DNA of 64,000 bases from Streptomyces marokkonensis (GTDB lineage: Bacteria; Actinomycetota; Actinomycetes; Streptomycetales; Streptomycetaceae), in contig NZ_VSKS01000016.1 in the NCBI RefSeq assembly GCF_008312835.1, positions 124,001 to 188,000 on the forward strand, read 5' to 3'. The notes beneath the pieces are model-generated. The model ran no database searches and had not been told where the DNA came from. It saw only the letters and a list, made by a program, of their open reading frames with translations. Of the stretch, positions 1 to 8,148 are shown piece by piece. The translations under genes were made by a program, and so were the position numbers. Each line of letters starts with the position of its first letter. The stretch's first letter is position 1.

Positions 1-103
1 CCGGTGTGGATCGGCGCCGGGGCGGCGTGGTGGGGGTGAGACCGTGTGCGCGGGGCTGACCGGTGCCGCGTGGGGTTCGATCAGTGCCGGTACTGTTCGG
101 CGA

Positions 104-1171
104 ATGAGCTCGCTTGATATCGACGACTTCACCGATCTGATCGAGCGTCCGGACGGCGGGGTGCGCCGCGACGCGGAGGCGCACCGGGAGCGCCGGGTCG
201 TGCCGCCCGGATCGCTGGGCCGTCTCGACGACCTGGGTGAGTGGCTGGCGGCGGCGCAGTCCGCGGTGCCGGTGCGGCCGATCGAGCGGCCGCGGGTGGT
301 GCTCTTCGCGGGCGATCACGGGATCGCCGAACTGGGCGTCTCCGCGCGGCCCGCGGGCAGCGCCGTGGAACTGGTGCGGGAGGTGCTGGCGGGCGGCCGT
401 CCGGTGTCCGTGCTGGCGCGGCGGCTCGGCGTGCCGGTGCGGGTGGTCGACATGGCCCTGGACTGCGACCCCGGGGAGCTGCCCGAGGACGTCGTGCGGC
501 ACCGGGTGCGGCGGGGCAGCGGGCGCATCGACATCGAGGACGCGCTGAGCCCGGAGGAGGCCGAGGCGGCGTTCCGCGCGGGGATGGCCGTGGCCGACGA
601 GGAGGCCGACTCGGGTACGGATCTGGTGGTGCTCGGCGACGTGAGCGTGGGCGGGACCACCGCGGCGGGTGTGCTGGTGGCCGCGCTGTGCGGGACGGAC
701 GCGTCGGTGGTGACCGGGCGCGGGGGGCTGGCGATCGACGACCTGGCGTGGATGCGCAAGTGCGCGGCGATCCGTGACGCGCTGCGGCGGGCGCGGCCGG
801 TGCTGGGCGACCAGTTGCGGCTGCTGGCGACGGTGGGCGGGGCCGACCTGACCGCGATGACGGGGTTCCTGCTGCAGGCCGCGGTGCGGAAGACGCCGGT
901 CGTGCTGGACGGGGTCGTGACGGCGGCGTGCGCGCTGGTGGCGCAGCGGGTGGCGTTCCGGTCGCCGGACTGGTGGCTGGCGGCGCACGCGAGCGGGGAG
1001 CCGGGGCAGGCGAAGGCGCTGGACCGGATGGCGCTGGAGCCGCTGCTGTCCCAGGGGGTCACCGTGGGCGAGGGCACGGGGGCGCTCCTGGCCCTTCCGC
1101 TGGTGCAGTCGGCGGCGGCGCTGGCGGCGGAGCTGCCGGAACGTCCGGCGGAGCCGGTGAAGTCCGCGTGA
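104..1171 (+). CDS. cobT: Nicotinate-nucleotide--dimethylbenzimidazole phosphoribosyltransferase CobT
   Basis: Transfers phosphoribose from nicotinate mononucleotide to 5,6-dimethylbenzimidazole, giving alpha-ribazole phosphate, the lower-ligand precursor of cobalamin; a cytoplasmic enzyme. The 355-residue protein is the usual family length. Seen in sequence: the N-terminal PPGSLGRLDDL motif, a central GDVSVGGTTAAG loop (related to the GNTTA loop of CobT) and the C-terminal VGEGTGALL segment with the catalytic glutamate near residue 323. The frame is open back to a GTG at 44, but the ATG at 104 starts where CobT homology starts, so it is preferred. cobS lies 1 kb downstream, so the two nucleotide-loop assembly genes are near each other but not in one operon. 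An earlier gene of the same pathway may lie just outside the window. Confidence 0.93.
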   Translation: MSSLDIDDFTDLIERPDGGVRRDAEAHRERRVVPPGSLGRLDDLGEWLAAAQSAVPVRPIERPRVVLFAGDHGIAELGVSARPAGSAVELVREVLAGGRPVSVLARRLGVPVRVVDMALDCDPGELPEDVVRHRVRRGSGRIDIEDALSPEEAEAAFRAGMAVADEEADSGTDLVVLGDVSVGGTTAAGVLVAALCGTDASVVTGRGGLAIDDLAWMRKCAAIRDALRRARPVLGDQLRLLATVGGADLTAMTGFLLQAAVRKTPVVLDGVVTAACALVAQRVAFRSPDWWLAAHASGEPGQAKALDRMALEPLLSQGVTVGEGTGALLALPLVQSAAALAAELPERPAEPVKSA

Positions 1172-1285
1172 CCGAGGGGCGGGGGGTGTGGGGTGGTTCC
1201 GGGTTTTCCTCGCCCCCGCCGCCCCTTGCCGTCCCGTCCTCCAGGGGCGCTGCCCCTTCGACCCCGACGTGCGGGTGGGTGGGGG

Positions 1286-1390
1286 TTGTTCGCGCGGTTC
1301 CCCGCGCCCCTGAGGGGCGCTGTCCCTGACCCCCACGTGCGGGTGAGCGGGGGGTGCTCGCGCCGTTCCCCGCGCCCCTGAGGGGCTCTG
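1286..1390. repeat. Degenerate tandem copies of a Streptomyces intergenic GC-rich element
   Basis: The 229-bp gap between cobT and the convergent membrane-protein gene holds two imperfect copies of a roughly 60-bp unit. Each contains a GTTCCCCGCGCCCCTGAGG core preceded by TCGCGC. Copy one runs about 1288-1320 and copy two about 1351-1386, separated by a CCCCACGTGCGGGTG stretch that is itself repeated at 1262-1276 in related form. The CCCCT-GA-GGGG part can form a short hairpin, so the element may act as a terminator between convergent genes. The same core recurs before aceE at 12415-12441. Confidence 0.6.
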
Positions 1391-1400
1391 GGGCGGTTGG

Positions 1401-2159
1401 TCATCCTCGCTCCAGGGCACGCGGCGGGTCGGGTTTGCCGCCGATCCAGTCCTGGAAGGCCCGGCGGGGCCCGGACCACCGCCGGTCGTGGTGGTAGGCC
1501 CGCAGGATGGCCCTGGCCCGCGCCCGGGGCCGCCGCCGGTAGAAGCGCTTGGCCCAGGGAGATCCCGGCCGGGCCAGCCGCAGCGAGCCGACCAGCGCCA
1601 CGGCCGGGATGATCACCCCGAAGACGGCGATCCGCGCCTTGCCCTTGCTCAGCGCGATCAGCGAGAAGAGGAAGTTCACGCCGACGCTCCCGGCGACGCC
1701 CGCGCGGTTCTGGAGTTCGTCCTCTGACAGGTCGTTGACGCCGAACGGCGTGAAGCCGGCCAGCAGCAGTCCGACCAGCGCGGCGGTGAGGACCACCATC
1801 TCCACGCTCTTGCGCCCGGCCTCGGTCCAGTAGACGTCGTCCAGGTGCAGGACGAGCGCGAACTCGTCCAGGACCAGTCCCGCGCCGATACCGAAGATCA
1901 CCGCGCTGACCGCCGAGCCGAAGCCGTGCCGGCCGGCCGCCACCGCGCCGAAGCCGCCGATCACGATGAGGATGACCCCGGGCACCACGTGGTGGATGTG
2001 CACCGCGCCGGCCGTGACGTTGCCGAAGGGCCCTTTGCCGGCCCGGATCAGACGGGTGATGACCCGGGTGACCACGAAGGTGAGGACGAAGGAGGCCAGC
2101 GCGAGGAGCAGCGGCAGCTTGCCCGGCTCGATGATGTTCCGGTCCAGCCAATGTCCCAT
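1401..2159 (-). CDS. Conserved actinobacterial integral membrane protein with HIHH motif
   Basis: I do not recognise an assigned function. The 252-residue protein has about six hydrophobic segments (roughly residues 15-38, 58-78, 85-105, 122-140, 160-175 and 180-195) and a basic, Arg-rich cytoplasmic tail after residue 200. Two polar motifs sit in or beside membrane segments: VHIHHVVPG near residue 54 and DEFALVLHLDDVYW near residue 98. Such His and Asp/Glu clusters in membrane helices often bind metal, so a membrane-embedded metalloenzyme is possible; this is inference. It diverges from cobS with a 69-bp gap that must hold both promoters. Start is ATG at 2159. Confidence 0.8.
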   Translation of the reverse strand: MGHWLDRNIIEPGKLPLLLALASFVLTFVVTRVITRLIRAGKGPFGNVTAGAVHIHHVVPGVILIVIGGFGAVAAGRHGFGSAVSAVIFGIGAGLVLDEFALVLHLDDVYWTEAGRKSVEMVVLTAALVGLLLAGFTPFGVNDLSEDELQNRAGVAGSVGVNFLFSLIALSKGKARIAVFGVIIPAVALVGSLRLARPGSPWAKRFYRRRPRARARAILRAYHHDRRWSGPRRAFQDWIGGKPDPPRALERG

Positions 2160-2228
2160 ATGGGCACTTTATCCACAGCTGTCGCGGGCGCCTCGGCGAC
2201 CGCACGGTGAGCCGGGTAATCTGCGCCG

Positions 2229-3032
2229 GTGCCCGCGCCCTCCTCCCCCGAGCCCTCCGCGTCCCCCGCCGACGGCCTCCGCTTCGCCTTCGGCACGCTC
2301 ACCGTGCTCCCGGTCCGGATCACCCGCTGGGACCGGCCGGCCGCACGGGCCGGGATGCTGTGCGCGCCCCTGGCCGGGCTGGCGGTCGGCACCGCGGCCG
2401 CGGTCATGGGACTCCTGCTGCTGCTCCTCGGCGCGGGCGCGCTGCTCGCCGCCGTCGCCACGGTCGCCGTACCGGCCGTCCTGACCCGGGGGCTGCATCT
2501 CGACGGGCTCGCCGACACCGCGGACGGGCTCGGCAGCGCCAAGCCCGCCGGGGACGCGCTGCGGATCATGAAGCAGTCGGACATCGGCCCGTTCGGTGTG
2601 CTCACCCTGGTCCTCGTCCTGCTGGCGCAGGTGGCCGCGCTGGCGCAGGCGTACGGCCACGACTGGGCGCGGGGCGCGTGCGCCGCCGTCGTGGCGGCGG
2701 TCGCGGCACGGCTCGCGCTCACCCTGGCCGCCCGTACCGGTGTACCGCCCGCCCGGCCGGAGGGACTGGGCGCGGCGGTCGCGGGGACGGTGCCGGTGGC
2801 GGGCGCGGTGGCCGCCGTGCTCGCGGTCGCCGGGTTCGCGGCGGCCGGGAGCGCGTTCCTGGGGGCGTACGACGTCCTGCGTGCCGTGCTCGCGGTGGTG
2901 CTGGCCGTCGCCGCGGCCGAACTGCTGCTGCGGCACTGCGTCCGCCGTTTCGGCGGGGTGACCGGCGATGTGTTCGGCGGCCTCGCGGAGACCGCGGCGA
3001 CGACCGCGCTCGTCGTGTCCTGCCTGGGCTGA
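2229..3032 (+). CDS. cobS: Adenosylcobinamide-GDP ribazoletransferase (cobalamin synthase) CobS
   Basis: Joins adenosylcobinamide-GDP to alpha-ribazole (phosphate), the last step of cobalamin nucleotide-loop assembly, at the cytoplasmic membrane. The 267-residue polytopic protein shows the diagnostic CobS segment RGLHLDGLADTADGLG (about residues 87-102) followed by the conserved MKQSDIGPFG motif. The acidic DGLADTADG run is thought to bind the divalent metal. Start is a GTG at 2229; the N-terminal 15 residues are Pro/Ser-rich and probably dispensable. It works in series with cobT, the product of which, after dephosphorylation or directly, is its substrate. Confidence 0.93.
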   Translation: MPAPSSPEPSASPADGLRFAFGTLTVLPVRITRWDRPAARAGMLCAPLAGLAVGTAAAVMGLLLLLLGAGALLAAVATVAVPAVLTRGLHLDGLADTADGLGSAKPAGDALRIMKQSDIGPFGVLTLVLVLLAQVAALAQAYGHDWARGACAAVVAAVAARLALTLAARTGVPPARPEGLGAAVAGTVPVAGAVAAVLAVAGFAAAGSAFLGAYDVLRAVLAVVLAVAAAELLLRHCVRRFGGVTGDVFGGLAETAATTALVVSCLG

Positions 3033-3055
3033 GGACCGGCTCGGCAGCCGGTGCG

Positions 3056-3442
3056 TCAGGACCGGCTGAGGACGGCGGCGATCGCCGTGCCGGCGCCGCT
3101 CGCCACCGCCAGGAGCGCCAGGGCGACACAGCGCGCCCGTAGCCGCCGGTAGCGGGTCTCGTACTCGACGCGCAGCTCGGCCGCCCGTTCGCAGATCCGC
3201 TCCAGTGCGGCGCGGGAGGCGGCGATCCGGTCGGCCCGGTACACGCGTTCCACCTCCTCGCGCTGCGCGGTCGTCAGCCAGGGCAGCTCCCCGGTGAACC
3301 GGTCGGCCCGGCGCCGGGCCTCCTCCACCTCGGCCGCCCACAGGAGGTGGCCCTCGAGCCGGTTCAGGCCGAGGGCGCTGTCCTGACGGGGGTTCACACG
3401 CACCTCACGCTCCCGGGCCGTGTCCTCATCGCTGTTTGTCAC
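3056..3442 (-). CDS. Small tail-anchored hypothetical protein coupled to ctaD
   Basis: Function unknown. The 128-residue product has a charged, helical N-terminal part of about 100 residues (rich in Arg, Glu and Ala, likely coiled) and a single C-terminal hydrophobic segment (about residues 105-124) ending in SRS, so it looks tail-anchored with the bulk in the cytoplasm. Its GTG start at 3442 lies inside the last codons of ctaD: the TGA stop of ctaD occupies 3428-3426, a 17-bp overlap, which indicates translational coupling. Co-expression with an oxidase subunit suggests a role in oxidase assembly or stability, but nothing in the sequence proves this. Confidence 0.75.
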   Translation of the reverse strand: MTNSDEDTAREREVRVNPRQDSALGLNRLEGHLLWAAEVEEARRRADRFTGELPWLTTAQREEVERVYRADRIAASRAALERICERAAELRVEYETRYRRLRARCVALALLAVASGAGTAIAAVLSRS

Positions 3443-5153
3443 CGGGGGCCACCGTCACGGAAGCCTGGGGGTGGTTCTCGAGGTCGTCCAGCGCGGCGAT
3501 GTCCGGGTGGTGCAGGTCGAACGCCGGGGACTCGCTGCGGATCCGCGGCAGGGTGACGAAGTTGTGCCGCGGGGGCGGGCAGGAGGTCGCCCACTCCAGG
3601 GAGCGGCCGTAGCCCCACGGGTCGTCGACGCCGACCGGCTCGTGGTACCTGGCGGTCTTCCAGATGTTGTAGAAGAACGGCAGGAGCGACAGGCCGAGCA
3701 GGAACGAGGCGATCGTCGACACGGTGTTCAGCGCGGTGAAGCCGTCGGCCGCGAGGTAGTCCGCGTACCGGCGCGGCATGCCCTCGGCACCCAGCCAGTG
3801 CTGGACGAGGAAGGTGCCGTGGAAGCCCACGAACAGCGTCCAGAAGGTGATCTTGCCGAGCCGCTCGTCGAGCATCTTGCCGGTGAACTTCGGCCACCAG
3901 TAGTGGAAGCCGGCGAACATCGCGAAGACCACGGTGCCGAAGACGACGTAGTGGAAGTGCGCCACCACGAAGTACGAGTCCGTGACGTGGAAGTCCAGCG
4001 GCGGCGAGGCCAGCAGGACGCCGGTCAGACCACCGAAGAGGAAGGTGACCAGGAAGCCCAGCGTCCAGAGCATGGGCGTCTCGAAGGACAGCGAACTCTT
4101 CCACATGGTGCCGATCCAGTTGAAGAACTTCACACCGGTCGGGACCGCGATCAGGAAGGACATGAACGAGAAGAACGGCAGCATGACCGCGCCGGTGGCG
4201 AACATGTGGTGCGCCCACACGGTCACCGACAGGCCCGTGATCGCGATGGTCGCGCCGACCAGGCCCATGTAGCCGAAGATCGGCTTGCGGGCGAAGACCG
4301 GGATGATCTCGGAGACGATGCCGAAGAAGGGCAGCGCGATGATGTACACCTCGGGATGGCCGAAGAACCAGAACAGGTGCTGCCACAGCACCGGCCCGCC
4401 GTTGGCCGCGTTGTAGATCTGCGCGCCGAACCTGCGGTCGGCCTCCAGCGCGAACAGCGCCGCCGCCAGCACCGGGAAGGCGAGCAGGATCAGCACACCG
4501 GTCAGCAGCACGTTCCAGGTGAAGATCGGCATGCGGAACATCGTCATGCCCGGAGCGCGCATGCAGATGATCGTGGTGATGAAGTTGACCGCACCCAGGA
4601 TGGTTCCGAAGCCGGAGAACGCCAGGCCCATGATCCACAGGTCGCCGCCGAGACCCGGCGAGTAGGTGTCGGTCGACAGCGGGGTGTAGGCGAACCAGCC
4701 GAAGCCGGCCGCCCCGTTGGGGGTGAGGAAGCCGCTGACCGCGACCAGCGAGCCGAACAGGTAGAGCCAGTAGGCGAACATGTTCAGCCGCGGGAACGCC
4801 ACGTCGGGCGCGCCGATCTGCAGCGGCATGATCCAGTTCGCGAAACCGGCGAACAGCGGCGTCGCGAACATCAGCAGCATGATCACGCCGTGCATCGTGA
4901 ACGACTGGTTGTACTGCTCGTTCGACACGATCTGCAGACCCGGCCGGGCCAGCTCGGCGCGCATGACCAGCGCCAGGATCCCGCCCAGGACGAAGAACCC
5001 GAACGACGTCACCAGATACAGCGTGCCGATCGTCTTGTGGTCCGTGGTCGTCAGCCACTTCACCACGACGTTGCCCGGACGTCTGCGCCGTACGGGCAGC
5101 TCGTCCTCGTAGGTCTCCTCGTCGAGTGAGCCCACTGTGCTCTTGTCCGCCAC
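3426..5153 (-). CDS. ctaD: Cytochrome c oxidase subunit I (aa3-type) CtaD
   Basis: Catalytic heme-copper subunit that reduces oxygen to water and pumps protons; 12 membrane helices. The 575-residue protein carries all metal ligands in recognisable motifs: TMHGVIM (low-spin heme), GHPEVYI (CuB His and the cross-linked Tyr), WAHHMF (CuB) and HFHYVV (both hemes). The start is GTG at 5153, preceded by an AGGAGG ribosome site nine bases away; an upstream in-frame extension to 5429 has no homology and is ignored. No ctaC, ctaE or qcr genes adjoin it, so it is a lone subunit I gene. In S. coelicolor, from memory, the main ctaD sits in the qcr-cta cluster at SCO2155, so this may be a second copy. A small gene overlaps its stop. 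Confidence 0.93.
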   Translation of the reverse strand: MADKSTVGSLDEETYEDELPVRRRRPGNVVVKWLTTTDHKTIGTLYLVTSFGFFVLGGILALVMRAELARPGLQIVSNEQYNQSFTMHGVIMLLMFATPLFAGFANWIMPLQIGAPDVAFPRLNMFAYWLYLFGSLVAVSGFLTPNGAAGFGWFAYTPLSTDTYSPGLGGDLWIMGLAFSGFGTILGAVNFITTIICMRAPGMTMFRMPIFTWNVLLTGVLILLAFPVLAAALFALEADRRFGAQIYNAANGGPVLWQHLFWFFGHPEVYIIALPFFGIVSEIIPVFARKPIFGYMGLVGATIAITGLSVTVWAHHMFATGAVMLPFFSFMSFLIAVPTGVKFFNWIGTMWKSSLSFETPMLWTLGFLVTFLFGGLTGVLLASPPLDFHVTDSYFVVAHFHYVVFGTVVFAMFAGFHYWWPKFTGKMLDERLGKITFWTLFVGFHGTFLVQHWLGAEGMPRRYADYLAADGFTALNTVSTIASFLLGLSLLPFFYNIWKTARYHEPVGVDDPWGYGRSLEWATSCPPPRHNFVTLPRIRSESPAFDLHHPDIAALDDLENHPQASVTVAPGDKQR

Positions 5154-5272
5154 GGTCCACGTCCTCCTACGGGCTCGGGGGGAGTTCCCAAGGCAGCATG
5201 ACGGGACGACGAGCCGCTGTGGCCGAAGCCGGGCGCCGTGGCGCGCTTTGCCACTCGGCATTCGGGTGACGC

Positions 5273-6073
5273 TCAGCAGGCCCGGCGCCAGGCGTCCAGT
5301 GCGTACCGCTTGAGCAGCGAACTCAGCTCCAGGCGCCGGGAGTCGGCGCAGAATCGGCCGGTGGGCAACTCGTACTCGACGTGGAAGACGGCCTTGCCCG
5401 CGTCGACGAACGGCGTCAACTCGTCGCATTCACCGTACTGGGCGCACTGCTCGTTGACGGCGAAGTCGAAGTCGTCGACCAGCTCCGGGATCTGGTCCAG
5501 GTCGTTCTTCAGCCCGACGGCCAGTCCCCGCTCGTGGGCGAGCCGGGCGACGAGGCGGTTGTAGCGGAGCTGGTCGCCGGCGGTGAGGGGGAATCCGGTG
5601 CGGTTGCGGTAGCCGTCCATGTTGTCCGGCTCCACCGCGTCGAAGCCCTTGTCGCGGCACATGTCGAGGCGCTCCGCCATGATCGGCTCCAGTACGTCGA
5701 CGCGGCGGATGTCGAGCCAGCGCTCGCCCTCCCAGCCGTTGCCGCGGCCGATCACGGCCCTCGGGAAGTCGTCGGCGTCCGGGCGGAAGTCCTCCCAGGC
5801 GCCGGTGGACAGGTAGCAGATGACCTTGCGGCCGTCGCGGTGCAGCCGAGCGACCGTCTCCCCGGAGTGGTCGAAGCCGTCGATGTCGTAGACCGGCACG
5901 TCGACGGAGGTGTCGAGCCGCCCGCTGAGCTGCCACTGCCAGTCGGTGCCCGGCCGGGGCCGCCAGCGGTCGCCGGGCGGTGCCTTCGCGTCCGGCTCGG
6001 GCGCGGTGGCGCAGGCCGCCGGCAGCAGGGCGGCCAGGGCGAGCAGTGTGACAAGCAGGGAGGGTCGTCTCAC
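5273..6073 (-). CDS. Secreted GH114-type glycosidase lipoprotein (endo-alpha-1,4-polygalactosaminidase family)
   Basis: Predicted extracellular lipid-anchored glycoside hydrolase that would cut alpha-1,4-galactosaminoglycan-like polymers. The 266-residue protein starts with a lipoprotein signal ending LLPAAC (Cys21). The mature part has the GH114 TIM-barrel signatures in order: [47 protein letters not shown] and VGLKNDLDQ. The Asp/Glu residues in VYDID and AVEPDN are the likely catalytic and binding residues. The start is GTG at 6073 with GGAG nine bases upstream. It lies 119 bp upstream of ctaD on the same strand, with no obvious terminator between them. Substrate is inferred from the family. 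Confidence 0.85.
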   Translation of the reverse strand: MRRPSLLVTLLALAALLPAACATAPEPDAKAPPGDRWRPRPGTDWQWQLSGRLDTSVDVPVYDIDGFDHSGETVARLHRDGRKVICYLSTGAWEDFRPDADDFPRAVIGRGNGWEGERWLDIRRVDVLEPIMAERLDMCRDKGFDAVEPDNMDGYRNRTGFPLTAGDQLRYNRLVARLAHERGLAVGLKNDLDQIPELVDDFDFAVNEQCAQYGECDELTPFVDAGKAVFHVEYELPTGRFCADSRRLELSSLLKRYALDAWRRAC

Positions 6074-6378
6074 CGGGCGTTCTCCAGGAGGACAGGCCGG
6101 CGGCGTGGCCGGCGCGCAGGGACTTCAAGGATGATCGTGGCGGCCCGGCGGTGCGGCAACGGGGTCCCGGACATGGCCACCACGTCACCGGAAGGTGAAC
6201 CCCCGCAGGAATGAGCGGACGCACGTACGCGCGTAGTCTCGTCCCGAGTGTTCGCCGCACCGGGGAAGGCCCCGGCGGGACCGCACCCGCACAGCGCCAT
6301 TAGGGTCGGCTGCCGGGCCCGGTCGACCCACACCTTTCGGCCACAGCAACTTCACATCGGAAGCGAGATTTCACCACC
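6074..6378. promoter_or_regulatory. Divergent promoter region, GH114 lipoprotein / pepA
   Basis: This 305-bp gap between divergent genes must hold both promoters. A perfect 10-bp palindrome TACGCGCGTA lies at 6226-6235, and a TAGGGT that could serve as a minus-10 box for pepA lies at 6301-6306, about 78 bp before the GTG. I find no convincing minus-35 match and no reading frame with homology. Confidence 0.35.
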
Positions 6379-7920
6379 GTGACTGCTCTCACTCTCAGCA
6401 CCGCCGCGGTCCCCGGCCTGCGGGCCGACGCGATCGTGATCGGTGTCGCCAAGGGCTCTGCCGCCAAGCCCGCAGGCCCCATCGTCGCGCCGGGCGCCGA
6501 GGCCGTGGACCAGGCGTACGACGGCAAGCTGGCCGGCGTCCTGGAGACTCTCGGCGCGTCCGGTGCCGAGGGCGAGGTGACGAAGCTCCCCGCGCCGGCC
6601 GGTTTCAAGGCGCCGCTCGTGGTGGCGGTGGGCCTCGGCGCCCAGCCCGGGAAGGACTCCGGCTACGACACCGAGGCGCTGCGCAAGGCGGCCGGTGCGG
6701 CCGCCCGCGCCCTCGCCGGTGCCAAGAAGGCCGCGTTCGCCCTGCCCCTGACCGAGGCCGCCGACGCCGGCGCGGTCGCCGAGGGCGTCGTGCTCGGCGC
6801 GTACTCCTTCGACGCCTACAAGGACAACGGCGGCTCCGCCAAGAACGGCAGGAACGGCAAGGCCCCGCTCGCCGAGGCCGCGCTGCTCGGCGGCAAGCCC
6901 CGCGACAAGGCGTACAAGGCCGCCGTCGAGCGCGCCACCGCCGTCGCCGAGGAGCTCAACCGCGCCCGCGACCTGATCAACATGCCGCCGAACGACCTCA
7001 ACCCGGAGGCGTTCGCGGCCATCGCCCAGGCCGCGGCCAAGGAGCACGGCCTCAAGGTGCAGGTGCTCGACGAGAAGGCCCTCGCCAAGGGCGGATACGG
7101 CGGCATCCTCGGGGTCGGCGCCGGATCGGCGTCCGGCCCGCGCCTGGTGAAGCTGTCGTACACGTCGTCCAAGGCCAGGAAGCACCTCGCCCTGGTCGGC
7201 AAGGGCATCACCTACGACTCGGGCGGCATCTCGCTGAAGCCGGCCGGCCACAACGAGACGATGAAGTGCGACATGAGCGGTGCCGCCGCCGTGTTCGCCG
7301 CGGTCGTGGCCGCCGCCCGACTGGGCCTGGAGGTCAACGTCACCGGCTGGCTGGCGCTGGCCGAGAACATGCCGTCGGGTTCGGCGACGCGCCCCGGTGA
7401 CGTGCTGCGCATGTTCAGCGGCAAGACGGTCGAGGTGCTCAACACCGACGCCGAGGGCCGCCTGGTCCTCGCGGACGCGCTGTGGGCCGCCTCGCAGGAG
7501 AAGCCGGACGCGATCGTGGACGTCGCGACCCTGACCGGCGCGATGGTGCTCGCGCTGGGCAACCGCACGTTCGGGATCATGGCGAACGACGACGCGTTCC
7601 GCTCCGCGGTGCACGAGGCCGCCGAGGAGGCCGGCGAGCCGGCCTGGCAGATGCCGCTGCCGGAGCACCTGCGCAAGGGGATGGACTCGCCCACCGCCGA
7701 CATCGCCAACATGGGAGAGCGGATGGGCGGCGGGCTGGTCGCCGGCCTGTTCCTGCGCGAGTTCGTCGGCGAGGGCATCACCTGGGCCCACCTCGACATC
7801 GCGGGTCCGGCCTTCAATGACGGCGGCCCGTTCGGGTACACGCCCAAGGGCGGTACGGGCTCGGGGGTGCGCACGCTGGTCCGCCTGGCGGAGCGGGCCG
7901 CCGCCGGCGACCTGAGCTGA
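6379..7920 (+). CDS. pepA: Leucyl aminopeptidase (M17 family) PepA
   Basis: Cytoplasmic two-metal aminopeptidase that removes N-terminal residues, with preference for leucine, in peptide turnover. The 513-residue protein has the variable N-terminal domain (about 1-180) and the M17 catalytic domain. The metal-binding and catalytic motifs are visible: GKGITYDSGGISLKP (Lys about 275) and the family signature NTDAEGRLVLADAL starting at residue 355, with its catalytic Arg. The GTG start at 6379 follows a weak GGAAGCGAG ribosome site. The gene is followed by a strong terminator before lpdA, so it is probably monocistronic. Confidence 0.95.
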   Translation: MTALTLSTAAVPGLRADAIVIGVAKGSAAKPAGPIVAPGAEAVDQAYDGKLAGVLETLGASGAEGEVTKLPAPAGFKAPLVVAVGLGAQPGKDSGYDTEALRKAAGAAARALAGAKKAAFALPLTEAADAGAVAEGVVLGAYSFDAYKDNGGSAKNGRNGKAPLAEAALLGGKPRDKAYKAAVERATAVAEELNRARDLINMPPNDLNPEAFAAIAQAAAKEHGLKVQVLDEKALAKGGYGGILGVGAGSASGPRLVKLSYTSSKARKHLALVGKGITYDSGGISLKPAGHNETMKCDMSGAAAVFAAVVAAARLGLEVNVTGWLALAENMPSGSATRPGDVLRMFSGKTVEVLNTDAEGRLVLADALWAASQEKPDAIVDVATLTGAMVLALGNRTFGIMANDDAFRSAVHEAAEEAGEPAWQMPLPEHLRKGMDSPTADIANMGERMGGGLVAGLFLREFVGEGITWAHLDIAGPAFNDGGPFGYTPKGGTGSGVRTLVRLAERAAAGDLS

Positions 7921-7926
7921 CGATTC

Positions 7927-7979
7927 CTTCCGCCGACGGGGCCTCGCACGCGGGTAGGGCGACGCCCCGTCAGCGGAAG
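7927..7979 (+). terminator. Hairpin terminator after pepA
   Basis: Arms 7927-7942 (CTTCCGCCGACGGGGC) and 7964-7979 pair at 15 of 16 positions around a 21-nt loop, starting 6 bp after the pepA stop codon. There is no U-tract, as is usual in Streptomyces. Confidence 0.8.
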
Positions 7980-8148
7980 TGGGACGTCTCACACCACGGC
8001 CCCGCGTCTCGTACGGTCCCGACAAGTGCGAGGATAGGGCTCGGCAGGACAGGGCCCCACCTAAGGGCCGAGAACAATGAGCGGCCGGACACCAGCCGCC
8101 GACCGGTCACTGGAGACCGGCGTGGCGCACATGCATGGAGGACGTGAC

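Noticed and set aside
1-39. Possible 3' end of a gene upstream of cobT (13 codons ending in TGA)
   Set aside because: Too short to support; the high GC3 pattern is not specific.
1401-3032. Cobalamin riboswitch near cobT/cobS
   Set aside because: The leaders are too short (69 bp before cobS) and no B12-box-like sequence is seen.
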